From contig NZ_NPML01000002.1 in assembly GCF_002252565.1 (NCBI RefSeq), forward strand, positions 1 to 64,000: a DNA stretch of 64,000 nucleotides, in the 5' to 3' direction. This stretch comes from Petroclostridium xylanilyticum (lineage in GTDB: Bacteria > Bacillota > Clostridia > SK-Y3). Shown in pieces: positions 17,929 to 27,660 of the stretch (its first letter is position 1; each line of letters begins with the position of its first letter). The notes below the pieces were generated by a model that was not told the DNA's origin, did not search any database, and saw only the letters and a list, made by a program, of their open reading frames with translations. The position numbers were made by a program, and so were the translations under genes.

Positions 17929-18111
17929 GTTTATATATACAAAATATCAAATATTGTAGGAATTATTCAGGAAAGTGCGGCAGGTACTGAAGAGATATCG
18001 GCTTCAATTGAGGAGCAGACGGCAACCATTCAGGAAATATCAGCCTTTACCGAGAAAATGGTAGCCTATGCAGAAGATTTGACAAATTCGGTAAACAGGT
18101 TTAATGTATAG
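17929..18111 (+). pseudogene. Methyl-accepting chemotaxis protein C-terminal fragment
   Basis: In frame to a TAG at 18109-18111 the sequence reads ESAAGTEEISASIEEQTATI and QEISAFTEKMVAYAEDL, the extreme C-terminal methylation helix of chemoreceptors. No start or upstream receptor part is present. It ends 33 bases before the response regulator. Confidence 0.75.
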
Positions 18112-18144
18112 GACCTAAACATCTTAAATAAGGAGTAGGATTAG

Positions 18145-18840
18145 ATGAAGAATTATAACATTCTTATTGTAGAAGATGAAAAGCAGATAGTAAGATTTTT
18201 AGAACTTGAATTAAAGCACGAAGGATATATGATAGATACTGCCTTCGACGGTAGAGAAGGTTTGAAAAAAGCGGAAGAAAATAAGTATGACCTAATCTTA
18301 CTAGATATTATGCTTCCGGGATTAAATGGAATGGAAGTGTGCAGAAGAATCAGGCAGTTTTCAAATATACCTGTTATAATGCTTACTGCCAAAGATGATG
18401 TTACTGATAAAGTAATGGGATTGGATATAGGCGCAGATGATTATATAACAAAACCTTTTGCAATCGAAGAGTTATTAGCAAGAATACGTGCTGCATTAAG
18501 GCGAAAGGATGAGTTGGTAAATACTGGGGAAAATTTACAGATAGGTGATTTGACGATGGACTTATCAAAACGGCAGGTTAGTAAGAATGGAAAGTCCATT
18601 GAATTGACGAAAAGAGAATATGATTTATTGGAGTATCTTATGAAGAATAAAGGTATTGTTTTAACGAGGGAGCAGATATTAGAAAAGGTTTGGGGCTATG
18701 ATTATATTGGAGATACAAATGTTGTAGATGTGTATATCCGATATTTACGTAGTAAAATTGATGATACTTTTAAAACCAAACTTATTCATACCATAAGGGG
18801 TGTGGGGTATATGCTGAAGGAGAATACAAATGAGAATTAA
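18145..18840 (+). CDS. OmpR-family response regulator
   Basis: The 231-residue regulator has an N-terminal receiver with acidic pocket (VEDE near 10-13), phospho-acceptor Asp in [10 protein letters not shown] (about 53), a threonine in IMLTAK and lysine in ITKPF. A winged helix follows ([41 protein letters not shown]). Start ATG follows aaggagtagg. Its last 11 bases overlap the histidine kinase gene, so they are one operon. The PepSY protein gene lies just after a terminator and is a plausible target. Confidence 0.93.
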   Translation: MKNYNILIVEDEKQIVRFLELELKHEGYMIDTAFDGREGLKKAEENKYDLILLDIMLPGLNGMEVCRRIRQFSNIPVIMLTAKDDVTDKVMGLDIGADDYITKPFAIEELLARIRAALRRKDELVNTGENLQIGDLTMDLSKRQVSKNGKSIELTKREYDLLEYLMKNKGIVLTREQILEKVWGYDYIGDTNVVDVYIRYLRSKIDDTFKTKLIHTIRGVGYMLKENTNEN

Positions 18841-20209
18841 TTTTTTGAGGTTTACCAAAATCTCTTTAAAATTAACAATGATTTATGCCTTGTTATTTTC
18901 ATTAGTGTTAATTTTATTGAATGCCTCTATTCTGTATGGCGTAAAGTATTTTCTTGTCCATCAGGCAATCCAGCAGGTCGAAAATACAAGTAGTATTATG
19001 ATTGATAAAATGAAGGATTCAGATAATGGGCAAGAAGATTTATTAAATAAAGAATTCATTCGAGAAGTTCAATTTAATGAAAATGTAGATATTAATATTG
19101 CAGATATAAATGGTAATATCTTAAATTCGTCAGAAAACTATACCGGTGAAATATCAATAACCACGCCTTTAGATATTACTAAAAAAATAGAAGCTGGAGA
19201 AAAGCATTTAGTATTTAGAAATAGTAAAATTGTACTTAATAGCGGAAAAATTGTCTATCTGCAAGTTATTAAGGATATGGAAAATGAATATGGATTTATG
19301 AAAATACTTTTTGTATTGATGGCTATTGCCGATGCAATTGGCATGATGATATCTGTATTAATAGGTTTTATCATAAGTAAAAAAGTATTAAAACCGATAG
19401 ACAATATCACTACAACTGCACAAAGTATCAGTATTCATGATTTAAACAAAAGAATAGAGGTTATAGGGCCTGATGACGAACTGACAAGACTTGCAAGGAC
19501 ATTTAATGAAATGATTGACAGGCTGCAATCCTCCTTTGAAAGACAAAGCCAATTTGTATCTGATGCTTCCCATGAACTTCGGACGCCAATTTCTATTATC
19601 CAAGGATATATTAACCTGATAGACAGATGGGGAAAGGAAGATAGGGATGTTCTTCAAGAATCAATTGATGCTATAAAAAATGAAACTTCAAATATGACGG
19701 AATTAATTGAAAAACTACTCTTCCTTGCAAGAGGTGAGAGTGGGACTCAAAAACTGGTAAAAGAAGAATTTTGGCTAAATGAGTTAATCAATGAGGTAAT
19801 AAAAGAGAGCAGGATTGTTGCGCCAAATCGTGATATATCTTCTAAACAAAATGATTCTCAACGGGTTTATGCAGACAAAAGGCTGTTAAAGCAAATGTTA
19901 AGGGCTTTAGTTGATAATAGTATAAAGTTTACTTCAGAAAACGGAAAGATAGAAATAAATGCAATCAATAATGGAGATAATGCAAAAATTATTATCAGTG
20001 ATAACGGAATAGGAATACCTGAAGAAGAAATACCCCTAATATTTAATCGGTTTTACCGTGTAGACAAAGCAAGGGCACGGGGTACAGGAGGAAGCGGATT
20101 GGGATTGCCCATTGTTAAATGGATTGTTGATGCTCATGGAGGGAGCATTTCTGTTAAAAGTGCTGCTGGAAAAGGCACAGATATAATAATAATCCTTCCT
20201 TTAAAATAA
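18830..20209 (+). CDS. Sensor histidine kinase, two membrane helices, HAMP
   Basis: The 459-residue kinase has membrane helices at about 15-37 and 158-182 flanking a roughly 115-residue external sensor part. A HAMP domain follows ([17 protein letters not shown]). The phospho-acceptor His is at about 248 in [10 protein letters not shown], followed by N box (LVDNSIKF), G1 ([11 protein letters not shown]), F and G2 ([13 protein letters not shown]) boxes. It overlaps the response regulator by 11 bases. Signal unknown. The following PepSY gene is typical of this class of kinase locus. Confidence 0.93.
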   Translation: MRINFLRFTKISLKLTMIYALLFSLVLILLNASILYGVKYFLVHQAIQQVENTSSIMIDKMKDSDNGQEDLLNKEFIREVQFNENVDINIADINGNILNSSENYTGEISITTPLDITKKIEAGEKHLVFRNSKIVLNSGKIVYLQVIKDMENEYGFMKILFVLMAIADAIGMMISVLIGFIISKKVLKPIDNITTTAQSISIHDLNKRIEVIGPDDELTRLARTFNEMIDRLQSSFERQSQFVSDASHELRTPISIIQGYINLIDRWGKEDRDVLQESIDAIKNETSNMTELIEKLLFLARGESGTQKLVKEEFWLNELINEVIKESRIVAPNRDISSKQNDSQRVYADKRLLKQMLRALVDNSIKFTSENGKIEINAINNGDNAKIIISDNGIGIPEEEIPLIFNRFYRVDKARARGTGGSGLGLPIVKWIVDAHGGSISVKSAAGKGTDIIIILPLK

Positions 20210-20220
20210 TTATATATTAG

Positions 20221-20249
20221 AAAGAGCCTGTAAGAATTACAGGCTCTTT
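20221..20249 (+). terminator. Rho-independent terminator after the two-component operon
   Basis: A 13-bp perfect stem (AAAGAGCCTGTAA / TTACAGGCTCTTT) with a 3-base loop, ending in T-rich sequence, 11 bases after the kinase stop. Confidence 0.9.
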
Positions 20250-20334
20250 CTAATGCAATTCTAATGTTTATCTAATGGTGTTTTAAGAAAATATTTCTAT
20301 AATAAATTCATACTAAACGAGAGGAGGTGAGACT

Positions 20335-20850
20335 ATGGATTTAAAAGATAAGAAAATAAATAAATCAAAACAGGAAAAGGAGAAGATGTCCATGAATAAG
20401 AGAATACTTACCCTTGCTTTGGGAGGAATCTTTGCAGTAGGAGTTGCATTTGGTTCCTTGGGATTAATTAATGCCAAGGCTTTTGCTGCCGATAACAATG
20501 CTGTTGCAAAGAGTGCTGTAGTTGCTGAAAAAGGAGAGAAAGAAGATAAGGAAGATATCAATCTTTCAAAGGCAAATGTTAAAATCAGTCGGGAAGAAGC
20601 GAAAAATATTGCCCTATCTTCACAAAAAGACGCAAAAGTTTTAAAAGTAGAACTGGAAGACGAAGATGGAACTATCGTTTACGGAGTAGAAGTACAAACA
20701 GCACAAAAGAAATATGATATCAAAATTGATGCAAATACGGGAAAAATATTAAAGTCTGAAGCAGATGACGAAAAAGAAGGCAAAAGTATAGAAAATGAAA
20801 GCAAAAATACAAATGACAAAGACGATATAAATGAAGAAGTAGAAGAGTAG
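20335..20850 (+). CDS. Exported PepSY-domain protein
   Basis: The 171-residue protein starts at ATG 20335 behind gagaggaggtgag. The N-terminus is charged, then ILTLALGGIFAVGVAFGSLGL (about 24-44) forms a signal helix ending near AFA. The PepSY domain covers about 85-140: ISREEAKNIAL, VLKVELEDEDGTIVYGVEV and KKYDIKIDANTGKIL. The C-terminus is very acidic. PepSY domains are thought to modulate peptidases or sense at the cell surface. It lies directly after the two-component operon, fitting an effector or feedback partner of that kinase. Its own terminator follows. Confidence 0.88.
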   Translation: MDLKDKKINKSKQEKEKMSMNKRILTLALGGIFAVGVAFGSLGLINAKAFAADNNAVAKSAVVAEKGEKEDKEDINLSKANVKISREEAKNIALSSQKDAKVLKVELEDEDGTIVYGVEVQTAQKKYDIKIDANTGKILKSEADDEKEGKSIENESKNTNDKDDINEEVEE

Positions 20851-20855
20851 TAGAA

Positions 20856-20895
20856 AGCCGGGATATCCTTTCCGTAAGGCTATCCCGGTTTATGT
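20856..20895 (+). terminator. Terminator after the PepSY gene
   Basis: Stem CCGGGATA / TATCCCGG with an inner CCTT/AAGG pair, followed by a short T stretch. Confidence 0.75.
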
Positions 20896-20989
20896 ATGTG
20901 GAAAAATTTTTCAAATACGGCTGTGGTAAATGCGGCAATAAGTTAAAAATAGATATGGTAATAAATCGAGAGCAAAGGAAGTGATAACT

Positions 20990-21718
20990 TTGAATGAATT
21001 TTTAACAAACTTTATACAATTGCTGCAAGCCTATGGAGTAGTAGGGCTCATTACTTTATCATTTGCGGAATCATCTTTTTTTCCAATACCTCCTGATATA
21101 CTACTAATCCCTATGGCCTTTGCCAATAGAAAATTAGCCATAATCTATGCTTTAGTTACAACGGTTGCATCAGTTTTAGGTGGTATATTTGGACATACGC
21201 TCGGGAGAAAATTTGGGAAACCTTTATTAAAAAGGTTTTTTAAAGAAGATAAAATAAATAAAGTTCAAAATTATTTTGAGAAGTACGGTGGGTGGGCTGT
21301 TGTTATAGCGGGCTTGACCCCTATTCCCTATAAGATTTTTACAATATCCGCAGGTGTTTTTAATGTAAGATTATCTATATTTATAATATCTTCCATAATA
21401 GGGAGAGGTATTAGATTTTTTGCTGAAGGATTATTTATATTTTGCCTTGGAGATACTGCAAAGTATTATCTTGAAAACTACTTTGACATCATAACAATTG
21501 GGATAACGATATTGTGTGTAATGTTCTACTATGTATGGAAAAAGTTAAAAGATACAGGTATTGTTCAGGGCACTGGAACAATTGCACACTATAAAAGTAA
21601 ATATTATAAAATCTATGATTTTATGCTGAAGTATAAAAAATATGCTGAAGTTGGAATATATATTGTTGCGAGCGCTTGCTTGTTTTTACTATTTTTATTT
21701 ATATATTTAGAACTGTAG
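20990..21718 (+). CDS. DedA/YqaA-family membrane protein
   Basis: LITLSFAESSFFPIPPDILLIPMA and VASVLGGIFGHTLGRKFGK (about 20-75) are the SNARE-associated/DedA signature. GWAVVIAGLTPIPYKIFTISAGVF (about 103-126) is the conserved loop with Arg/Lys of the VTT domain. About five membrane helices are present. I choose TTG 20990 because aaggaag ends nine bases before; an in-frame GTG at 20981 would abut it. DedA-type proteins are linked to lipid scrambling or undecaprenyl-phosphate recycling. Two further genes of lipid-phosphate type follow. Confidence 0.85.
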   Translation: MNEFLTNFIQLLQAYGVVGLITLSFAESSFFPIPPDILLIPMAFANRKLAIIYALVTTVASVLGGIFGHTLGRKFGKPLLKRFFKEDKINKVQNYFEKYGGWAVVIAGLTPIPYKIFTISAGVFNVRLSIFIISSIIGRGIRFFAEGLFIFCLGDTAKYYLENYFDIITIGITILCVMFYYVWKKLKDTGIVQGTGTIAHYKSKYYKIYDFMLKYKKYAEVGIYIVASACLFLLFLFIYLEL

Positions 21719-21875
21719 ATGGTTAATTTATGAATTATGACTTTTGATTTGGATAATAATTGTAAAATTTAATATGATGAGATAAATGAGATTTATAGTT
21801 AAAAGAAAATATACTGATTACATTTTTGATAATAACTATTCTTATGGTTGCAGAGAGAAAAAGGAGGAAATACTG

Positions 21876-22025
21876 ATGCAAATGAATATTGTTTTGTTCA
21901 AAGCAATAAATGGACTAGCCTATAAAAGTGTATTGCTGGACAAAATAATGATTATGTTTTCAAAATATGGTCCAATATTATTTATGATTGTGATTGCCAA
22001 CAGAATAATGAAAATTAAGAGGTGA
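21876..22025 (+). pseudogene. N-terminal piece of a PAP2-type (undecaprenyl-diphosphatase-like) protein
   Basis: From ATG 21876, behind aaggaggaaa, 49 residues read LFKAINGLAYKSVLLDKIMI and FSKYGPILFMIVIANRIMK. This is the start of BcrC-like PAP2 phosphatases, which normally continue for about 150 residues with the KX6RP and PSGH motifs. Here the frame stops at 22023-22025 and a different gene begins. It is either a small membrane peptide or a truncated relic. Confidence 0.6.
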
Positions 22026-22029
22026 AACA

Positions 22030-23256
22030 TTGATAAAGAACTACTTTATTACGCTAATCCAACAGTATGGTAATTCAGGTATTATAGTAAGTCTGGCACT
22101 GGAATTTTTAGGATTGCCAATTCCCGGAGAACCTTTAATGGCTTTTTTGGGATACTTAACATGGAAGAACTCTAATGAATCGTTAATATTATCTATTATT
22201 TATGCTGTAATTGGGACATTTTTGGGCTCAATATTGGCTTATGCGATTGGTTTTAGGTATGGTGAAAATTTTCTTATAAAATATGGTAGGTATATTTTTA
22301 TTACACAAGACAAGTTGGAATATACAGAAAGAATGGTTAATAAAAATAAAGTTTTATTGTTGCTATTTAGCAGATATATACCGGGAGCCAGGCATATAGT
22401 ACCTTATTTAAGTGGGATAAGTAAAATCAAATTAAGCAGTTTTTTATTTTATAACCTTATCGGTTCAATTATATGGTGCATATCATTCATTGGACTGGGA
22501 TTTGTATTAGGTGAAAATTGGAATAGAATTGAAACAATAGCAAAAGGTTATTTTTATATTATTGTTCTGTTGATTGGATTTATTTTTATAGTCATTAAAT
22601 ATTTCGGCAAATATAAAAAAATGATATTTACCGTCACTTTCCCAGTGTTGTTATTTATAAAACTTTCTGAAGACCTTATAAGGAATGAACTGGTTATATT
22701 TGACAAAACCATATATGATTATATATCCACATTTATTTCTAAAAGTACGACAACTATTATGGTAGTTATAACTTATATGGGTTCGGCTTCAATTTTAGTC
22801 CTTATTGCCCTGTTAACTTATGTAATTTTAAGAAGAAATAAAAATTGTACCCTGTATGGAAAGGTTATAGCGGTAAATCTAGGTGCTACATGGATTTTAA
22901 ATGAAGTATTTAAAGTTATATTCCACAGGCAAAGGCCGGATATACTGCGTCTGGTTGAGGTTGGCGGATTTAGTTTTCCAAGCGGTCATTCTATGGTAAG
23001 TTTAAGTTTCTATGGTTTGATATTGTATTTTATATATAAAAATACTAAGAATAGTTTTATAAAATATCTACTTGTAATCTTTTTTAGTTTGCTGATTCTT
23101 TTTATAGGAATTAGCAGGATATACCTTGGAGTTCATTATGCGAGTGATGTGCTGGCAGGTTTTTCAGCAGGGTTTGCATGGCTGGCTATATTTATAACAT
23201 TAATAAACAAATATTATCTACAAGAACCTAAAAGGCATAATTCTAGAAGAATGTAG
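22030..23256 (+). CDS. DedA-PAP2 fusion membrane protein
   Basis: The 408-residue protein joins two domains. The N-terminal DedA/VTT domain (about 1-190) has LEFLGLPIPGEPLMAFLG and LFSRYIPGARHIVPYLSGIS. The C-terminal PAP2 domain (about 220-395) has all three phosphatase motifs: KVIFHRQRP (near 296-304), SFPSGHSM (near 315-322) and SRIYLGVHYASDV (near 361-373). It likely dephosphorylates a polyprenyl or phosphatidyl substrate and moves the lipid across the membrane. Translation starts at TTG 22030, just after gaggtgaaaca. It follows another DedA gene and a PAP2 fragment. Confidence 0.9.
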   Translation: MIKNYFITLIQQYGNSGIIVSLALEFLGLPIPGEPLMAFLGYLTWKNSNESLILSIIYAVIGTFLGSILAYAIGFRYGENFLIKYGRYIFITQDKLEYTERMVNKNKVLLLLFSRYIPGARHIVPYLSGISKIKLSSFLFYNLIGSIIWCISFIGLGFVLGENWNRIETIAKGYFYIIVLLIGFIFIVIKYFGKYKKMIFTVTFPVLLFIKLSEDLIRNELVIFDKTIYDYISTFISKSTTTIMVVITYMGSASILVLIALLTYVILRRNKNCTLYGKVIAVNLGATWILNEVFKVIFHRQRPDILRLVEVGGFSFPSGHSMVSLSFYGLILYFIYKNTKNSFIKYLLVIFFSLLILFIGISRIYLGVHYASDVLAGFSAGFAWLAIFITLINKYYLQEPKRHNSRRM

Positions 23257-24073
23257 AGTGTTCTTAAGTGAATTCAGTGATAAGGTTTATGAAAGAGGAA
23301 TTGTACTATATACAAGGGCAAAGGTGCCAAAACCTTCAATATTAGAAGAAGAGATACAGGAATAGCAGATATCACATCAAAAAATAACAGGGGTAAGGCC
23401 TATAGAATGGAACCAGATATGGTTAATATTGGATAAAGCATTTAAAAAATAGTCGGTTTAAACCGACTTTGGGGTTTAATAGCCGTGGTGATTTATCCCA
23501 CGGTGAATTGGAAAATATATTGGAATTTAATGGAGAATATTGGAGGTAAAGCAGAAAATGCTTGGACTCAAATATAGAATTCGAAGCTCTACGAGTTTTC
23601 GAATTCATACCTATAAGTCGAGGAGGTTCATTAGAATGTGGTAAATGTATTATACCGCCTCCTTCGTATATATATAGGAGAGCCACCTATCATAGATGGT
23701 TCGTAACTATAAGTATTTTATTGTATATTAGATATACCTAAACCAGTTAACAAGGCAAAAATAGTAAAACTGTTATTAAGGGTAGTATAAGTTTCGTAAG
23801 AAATTCATACTGTATCAAGGTATATAGAGCATAGTGAAATAAGAAAACTTATTCAAATTTTTAGTTGTGTTGGAAATTTTTAAAACATATAATGTAACAA
23901 TATACTTATATTGTTACATAGAATTGGTAAAAAATACTTGCAAGTAAAAAGTTGGAATAATTTCTTGCTTGCGAAGGTGAAGTATAAGTGTGGTATAGAT
24001 AAAAGTATCCAGAAAACTATATAGGAGTAGCACAAAGGAAGAAAAAATAGAAATAGAAAGAAAGGATGTAATT
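23257..24073. other. Gene-free region with several palindromes
   Basis: No credible gene in about 800 bases. There is an 18-bp perfect palindrome AGTCGGTTTAAACCGACT (23451-23468), a CCGTGG/CCACGG hairpin (about 23482-23503), GAATTCGAA/TTCGAATTC arms (about 23578-23608), a GAGGAGG/CCTCCTTC hairpin (about 23620-23668) and, before the chemoreceptor, two 13-bp arms ATGTAACAATATA / TATATTGTTACAT separated by two bases (23892-23919). Decayed mobile DNA is likely for the first part. The last palindrome is operator-like. Confidence 0.5.
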
Positions 24074-25384
24074 ATGAAAAATTTTAAACTTAAATTTTCT
24101 ATCACACGAAAAATAATTTTCGGTTACTTATTAACAAAAATATTGTTTATTGTTTTTGTTGGTATAACTGCATATTTTCAATTCAATTCAATGTTTGCTC
24201 AAAATAAAGATATTCTAAATAGTTCAATTTATAGTGTTGGAACCGTATCACTAATACTGATTATAATAAATACGGCGTTATTTAATATGCTAATAAGAAT
24301 ATATATTGTCAAACCTTTGGATAACGTTAAAAAATATTTAAACTTAATAGCATCAGGAGAACTTACAACTGAAATTCATTCTAAATATCTCAATAAAAAG
24401 GATGAATTTGGAGAAATATCTAATGCATTAAAAGATATGCATAATTCTTTAAAAGAAATGATACTGAATATAAGTGAAAAATCAAAAGAAGTAAGTGCTA
24501 ATTCGGAAGAATTGGCGGCAACATCAGAAGAAATGTCGGCATCCTCACAGGAACTGACATCAACCATGCAGCAGGTGGCAGATGGAGCAACCAGTCAGGC
24601 AAAAGATTTAACAGATATAGCCAGTGCAATGAAAGATGTAACTAGTAGCATTGAATATGCATATGAAACTTTGAAAAACGTATCAGATGAAACTAAAAAC
24701 ACTGCATCCAAAGCCGATATAGGCAAAAAAGAAATAGACAAACTGGCAAAATCTATAGAAGATATAAGAAAAGCCTTTGAAATAGTAGTTAAAAAAGTAG
24801 AAACGCTTACAGATTCTGTAAAGGAAATAGGCGGTATAACAGAAATCATATCAACCATATCGGAACAAACCAACCTTCTTGCACTGAATGCAGCCATCGA
24901 GGCGGCAAGGGTTGGAGAACACGGCAGGGGATTTGCAGTAGTAGCCGAAGAAGTGAGAAAACTGGCAGAAGAATCAAGACAGTCTACGGAAAAAATTGCA
25001 CATTTGGTATCATCTACTGCAAAAGATACAGATGAAGTCATCCGTACATCAAATGATGTTAAAGGTCTTGTAAATGAACAAGTAGATATTTTAAGCAAAA
25101 CATTAAAATCCTTTGAGGACATATTGGCATCTGTAGAAAAAATCGCTCCTTACATGGAAGAAACATATAAGTCTATGCAAGGGATTGTAGATAAAAAGGA
25201 TATTGTAATAGAAAAAGTAGAAAGTGCAAGTGCTATAGCAGAAGAAAACTCAGCAGCAACGGAGGAAATAGCCGCGTCCTCAGAAGAACTCACTACATCT
25301 TCCCAGGAAGTGGCATCCACAGCCCAAAATTTAAGTGCTGTAGCAGAAGGATTAATGGAGGTTGTCAGCAGGTTTAAAGTTTAA
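24074..25384 (+). CDS. Methyl-accepting chemotaxis protein
   Basis: The 436-residue receptor has two membrane helices (about 12-34 and 55-77) separated by only about 20 residues, so there is almost no external sensing domain. A HAMP segment follows ([23 protein letters not shown]), then long methylation helices, and the hairpin tip [36 protein letters not shown] (about 262-297). It probably senses membrane state or an internal signal and drives CheA. Start ATG 24074 follows aagaaaggatg. It precedes the GGDEF-EAL gene by 83 bases. Confidence 0.93.
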   Translation: MKNFKLKFSITRKIIFGYLLTKILFIVFVGITAYFQFNSMFAQNKDILNSSIYSVGTVSLILIIINTALFNMLIRIYIVKPLDNVKKYLNLIASGELTTEIHSKYLNKKDEFGEISNALKDMHNSLKEMILNISEKSKEVSANSEELAATSEEMSASSQELTSTMQQVADGATSQAKDLTDIASAMKDVTSSIEYAYETLKNVSDETKNTASKADIGKKEIDKLAKSIEDIRKAFEIVVKKVETLTDSVKEIGGITEIISTISEQTNLLALNAAIEAARVGEHGRGFAVVAEEVRKLAEESRQSTEKIAHLVSSTAKDTDEVIRTSNDVKGLVNEQVDILSKTLKSFEDILASVEKIAPYMEETYKSMQGIVDKKDIVIEKVESASAIAEENSAATEEIAASSEELTTSSQEVASTAQNLSAVAEGLMEVVSRFKV

Positions 25385-25467
25385 TTCAAAAATGATGGGC
25401 AGTATGAATGATTTTACTGCCCTTTTATCACTTTATACAAATACAAGAGGTGAAAAAATAGAGGTTT

Positions 25468-26748
25468 ATGGATATAAAAAGTGTTCAAGGAGTAGTCATA
25501 AGTAAAGAATATTTACAAAGTCCATTTATTGAAAATATAGAGGAGTATGTAGTGGCATTTTTAGATATTGATAACATTAGATATATCAACGGTACCTTTG
25601 GTCATTCTATAGGAGATAAATTCTTATCCATGTTTGGCAATAGATTGTCCCAAATTGTTGGGGAAGAAGGAATAGTATTTAAATATAACGGCGGTGAATT
25701 TGTTATACTTCTTCATAAAAATGAGAAGGAGTTAATTGATAAAAAAGTTCAATCCATAGTGAATAAATCTAATAAAGTATTTAAAGAAGAAGATTATGAG
25801 ATACTGTCTACCGTCAGCATAGGGATATATACTCCTAATTCAAATGACAAAATAGATGATACTATAAAAAAAGCATATATTGCCATGTATCAAGGGAAGA
25901 CCGAAGGAAAAGGAAACTATAAACATTTTACAGATTCTATAGAAGAAAAAATAAAGAGAAAGACTTTGTTAACAAAAGAATTAACAAAATCCATAGAAAG
26001 AAATTATGAAGGGTTATATTTAATATATCAGCCTATTTACAATGTAGTGGAAAAAAAGATTGATGAAGCAGAAGCCTTAATGAGATGGAAGAATCAAGAA
26101 TTAGGAGAAATCTCACCTGCCGAGTTTATTCCCATAGCAGAAGAAATGGGGCTTATAAGGAAACTGGGATATTGGCTTATAAAAAAAGTTTTAAGACAAA
26201 TAAAAGAATGGAACAAGGAAGGATTAAACTTAAAGATAGCCATAAATATATCTCCACAACAAGTGGCAGAAAAGGATTTTTTGAAAAAAATAAAGGAAAC
26301 TATCCATGAGGAAGATATAGACTTTCGTCAAATAAAATTAGAGATAACCGAAACTCAAATATTAAAGTTAGATGAACAAAGATTCAAGGATTTAACAGAA
26401 CTTATTAATTTAGGAGTTGATATAGCATTAGACGATTTTGGCGAAGGGTATTCGTCCATAAAAAGCCTTGTTTTTTCCCCGATAACGGAAGTAAAAATAG
26501 ATAAAATTTTTATTGATTATATCCATCAAGATGAAAAAATACAGAAACTGATATCGTCAATTATATATACTGTACATAGACTGGGATATAAAGTAATTGC
26601 AGAAGGTGTTGAATATAAGGAACAGTTTGATAAATTATTAGAATATGGATGCGACAAAATTCAAGGATATTATATTGAAAGGCCAATAGATGAAAAGAAA
26701 ATTGTAGAATTTATAAAAGGATTTCATAATACACCTTATGCTATATAA
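25468..26748 (+). CDS. Tandem GGDEF-EAL protein with degenerate GGDEF motif
   Basis: The 426-residue cytoplasmic protein has an N-terminal GGDEF domain in which the signature reads NGGEF (74-78) in place of GGDEF: the Asp is lost, so cyclase activity is doubtful. The EAL domain looks complete: EAL at 202-204, NISPQQ, EITETQ, DDFGEGYSS (about 321-329), KIDKIFI and AEGVEY. It is therefore probably a c-di-GMP phosphodiesterase, perhaps GTP-modulated. No PAS or membrane segment. It ends next to a repeat element that has altered the neighbouring methyltransferase gene. Confidence 0.88.
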   Translation: MDIKSVQGVVISKEYLQSPFIENIEEYVVAFLDIDNIRYINGTFGHSIGDKFLSMFGNRLSQIVGEEGIVFKYNGGEFVILLHKNEKELIDKKVQSIVNKSNKVFKEEDYEILSTVSIGIYTPNSNDKIDDTIKKAYIAMYQGKTEGKGNYKHFTDSIEEKIKRKTLLTKELTKSIERNYEGLYLIYQPIYNVVEKKIDEAEALMRWKNQELGEISPAEFIPIAEEMGLIRKLGYWLIKKVLRQIKEWNKEGLNLKIAINISPQQVAEKDFLKKIKETIHEEDIDFRQIKLEITETQILKLDEQRFKDLTELINLGVDIALDDFGEGYSSIKSLVFSPITEVKIDKIFIDYIHQDEKIQKLISSIIYTVHRLGYKVIAEGVEYKEQFDKLLEYGCDKIQGYYIERPIDEKKIVEFIKGFHNTPYAI

Positions 26749-27092
26749 AAATAATAATCTACACTCCCGAATAATAAACCCGATTCCAAAACCTCGCAGC
26801 AAATGCAGGATAACATCTGTTTTGCTGCGGGGTTACCGTTGGAATCATTGTATTTGCTCCTGGCTACTTCGATCATTTTCTCGACAACATCTACAGCAAC
26901 AATTTCACCAGTATCACCGATTCTTGAAGTAAGGAAAGGAATCATCACCCCTGTACCAGTTCCGACATCGAGGACTTTTGAACCTTGTTTGATATTAACT
27001 AAATCCAGCATCTCATTGTTCTTATTCTTATCATGGTGGCAAATAGTATCCCATTTTTCTGCCATTGAGTTGAAGAATTCTTTATGATTCAC
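26736..27092 (-). pseudogene. Class I SAM-dependent methyltransferase, C-terminally truncated
   Basis: The N-terminal part is normal for the family: EFFNSMAEKWDTICHHD, then motif I VLDVGTGTGVMIPFL (about 40-54) and motif post-I IVAVDVVEKMIEVARSKY. After residue 84 or so the frame runs into the 20-bp repeat/hairpin element and encodes an unrelated tail to the stop at 26738-26736. Only 118 residues remain of the usual 200 or more, with no substrate-binding half. Its ATG at 27092 overlaps the end of the ECF gene by 11 bases, so it was the second gene of that operon. Confidence 0.75.
26751..26833 (+). repeat. Two 20-bp repeat units plus hairpin (same element as 8501-8610)
   Basis: Units at 26751-26770 and 26771-26790, followed by ctcgcagcaaatgcagg ... 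tgttttgctgcgggg (about 26792-26833). Unit length, order and the aaatgcaggataac hairpin arm are shared with 8521-8604. This copy forms the 3' end of the minus-strand methyltransferase frame. Confidence 0.7.
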
Positions 27093-27624
27093 TTGGAAGC
27101 CCCTCTCTTGTGATTAGATTACTCTTGTTAAGCACCAGTATTAATGCTGGAATAAACACAAGTTGAATGATAATGCCAGGAATGCTTTTGGTAATACTGC
27201 CAGTTATAAATAGGATTGGACCAGGGAGTTTTGCCATGAAGAAGGTTGCAAGAACCCAAACCGCAATGCCAGATACTATTCTTCCAACAATCATACTTCC
27301 TACCAGGGATATGTACACATTAAGTTTCAATCTTCTATACAGCAGACTTGCAACAGCCCCGTAGGCAGCGAGTTCAAATACCATATAGGGTAAAACTGGG
27401 AACATCGGAGGCATTCCTGTGAGCAGTGAGCTTAAAATTGGCGTAACTACACCGACAGCAATGGCATAAGGCATACTTACAACAAACCCTGCGAGTAATA
27501 CTGGGATGTGCATGGGTAGGAATGTTGATCCCATACCAAAGGCATGAAAAATCATGGGCAGCAGCAGCCCCATTGCAATGAATAGACCCGATAGAACCAT
27601 TTCCTTTACTGATTTGTTCTGCAT
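27082..27624 (-). CDS. ECF transporter S component
   Basis: The 180-residue integral membrane protein has about six helices and the family start VKEMVLSGLFIAMGLLLPM. FLPMHIPVLLAGFVVSMPYAIAVGVVTPILSSLLTGMPPM (about 36-75) is typical of substrate-binding S subunits of energy-coupling-factor vitamin/cofactor importers. The vitamin is unknown. The EcfA/A'/T energizing module is not in the window and would be shared. RBS gaaaggggat lies upstream on the minus strand. The leader contains three stem-loops, see separate entry. Confidence 0.8.
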   Translation of the reverse strand: MQNKSVKEMVLSGLFIAMGLLLPMIFHAFGMGSTFLPMHIPVLLAGFVVSMPYAIAVGVVTPILSSLLTGMPPMFPVLPYMVFELAAYGAVASLLYRRLKLNVYISLVGSMIVGRIVSGIAVWVLATFFMAKLPGPILFITGSITKSIPGIIIQLVFIPALILVLNKSNLITREGLPSES

Positions 27625-27660
27625 TTTGAAAATCCCCTTTCAAATAATAAAATAAATAAA

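Noticed and set aside
24595..25122. 175-residue minus-strand frame
   Set aside because: Antisense of the chemoreceptor; Ser-rich composition typical of shadow frames of coiled-coil genes.
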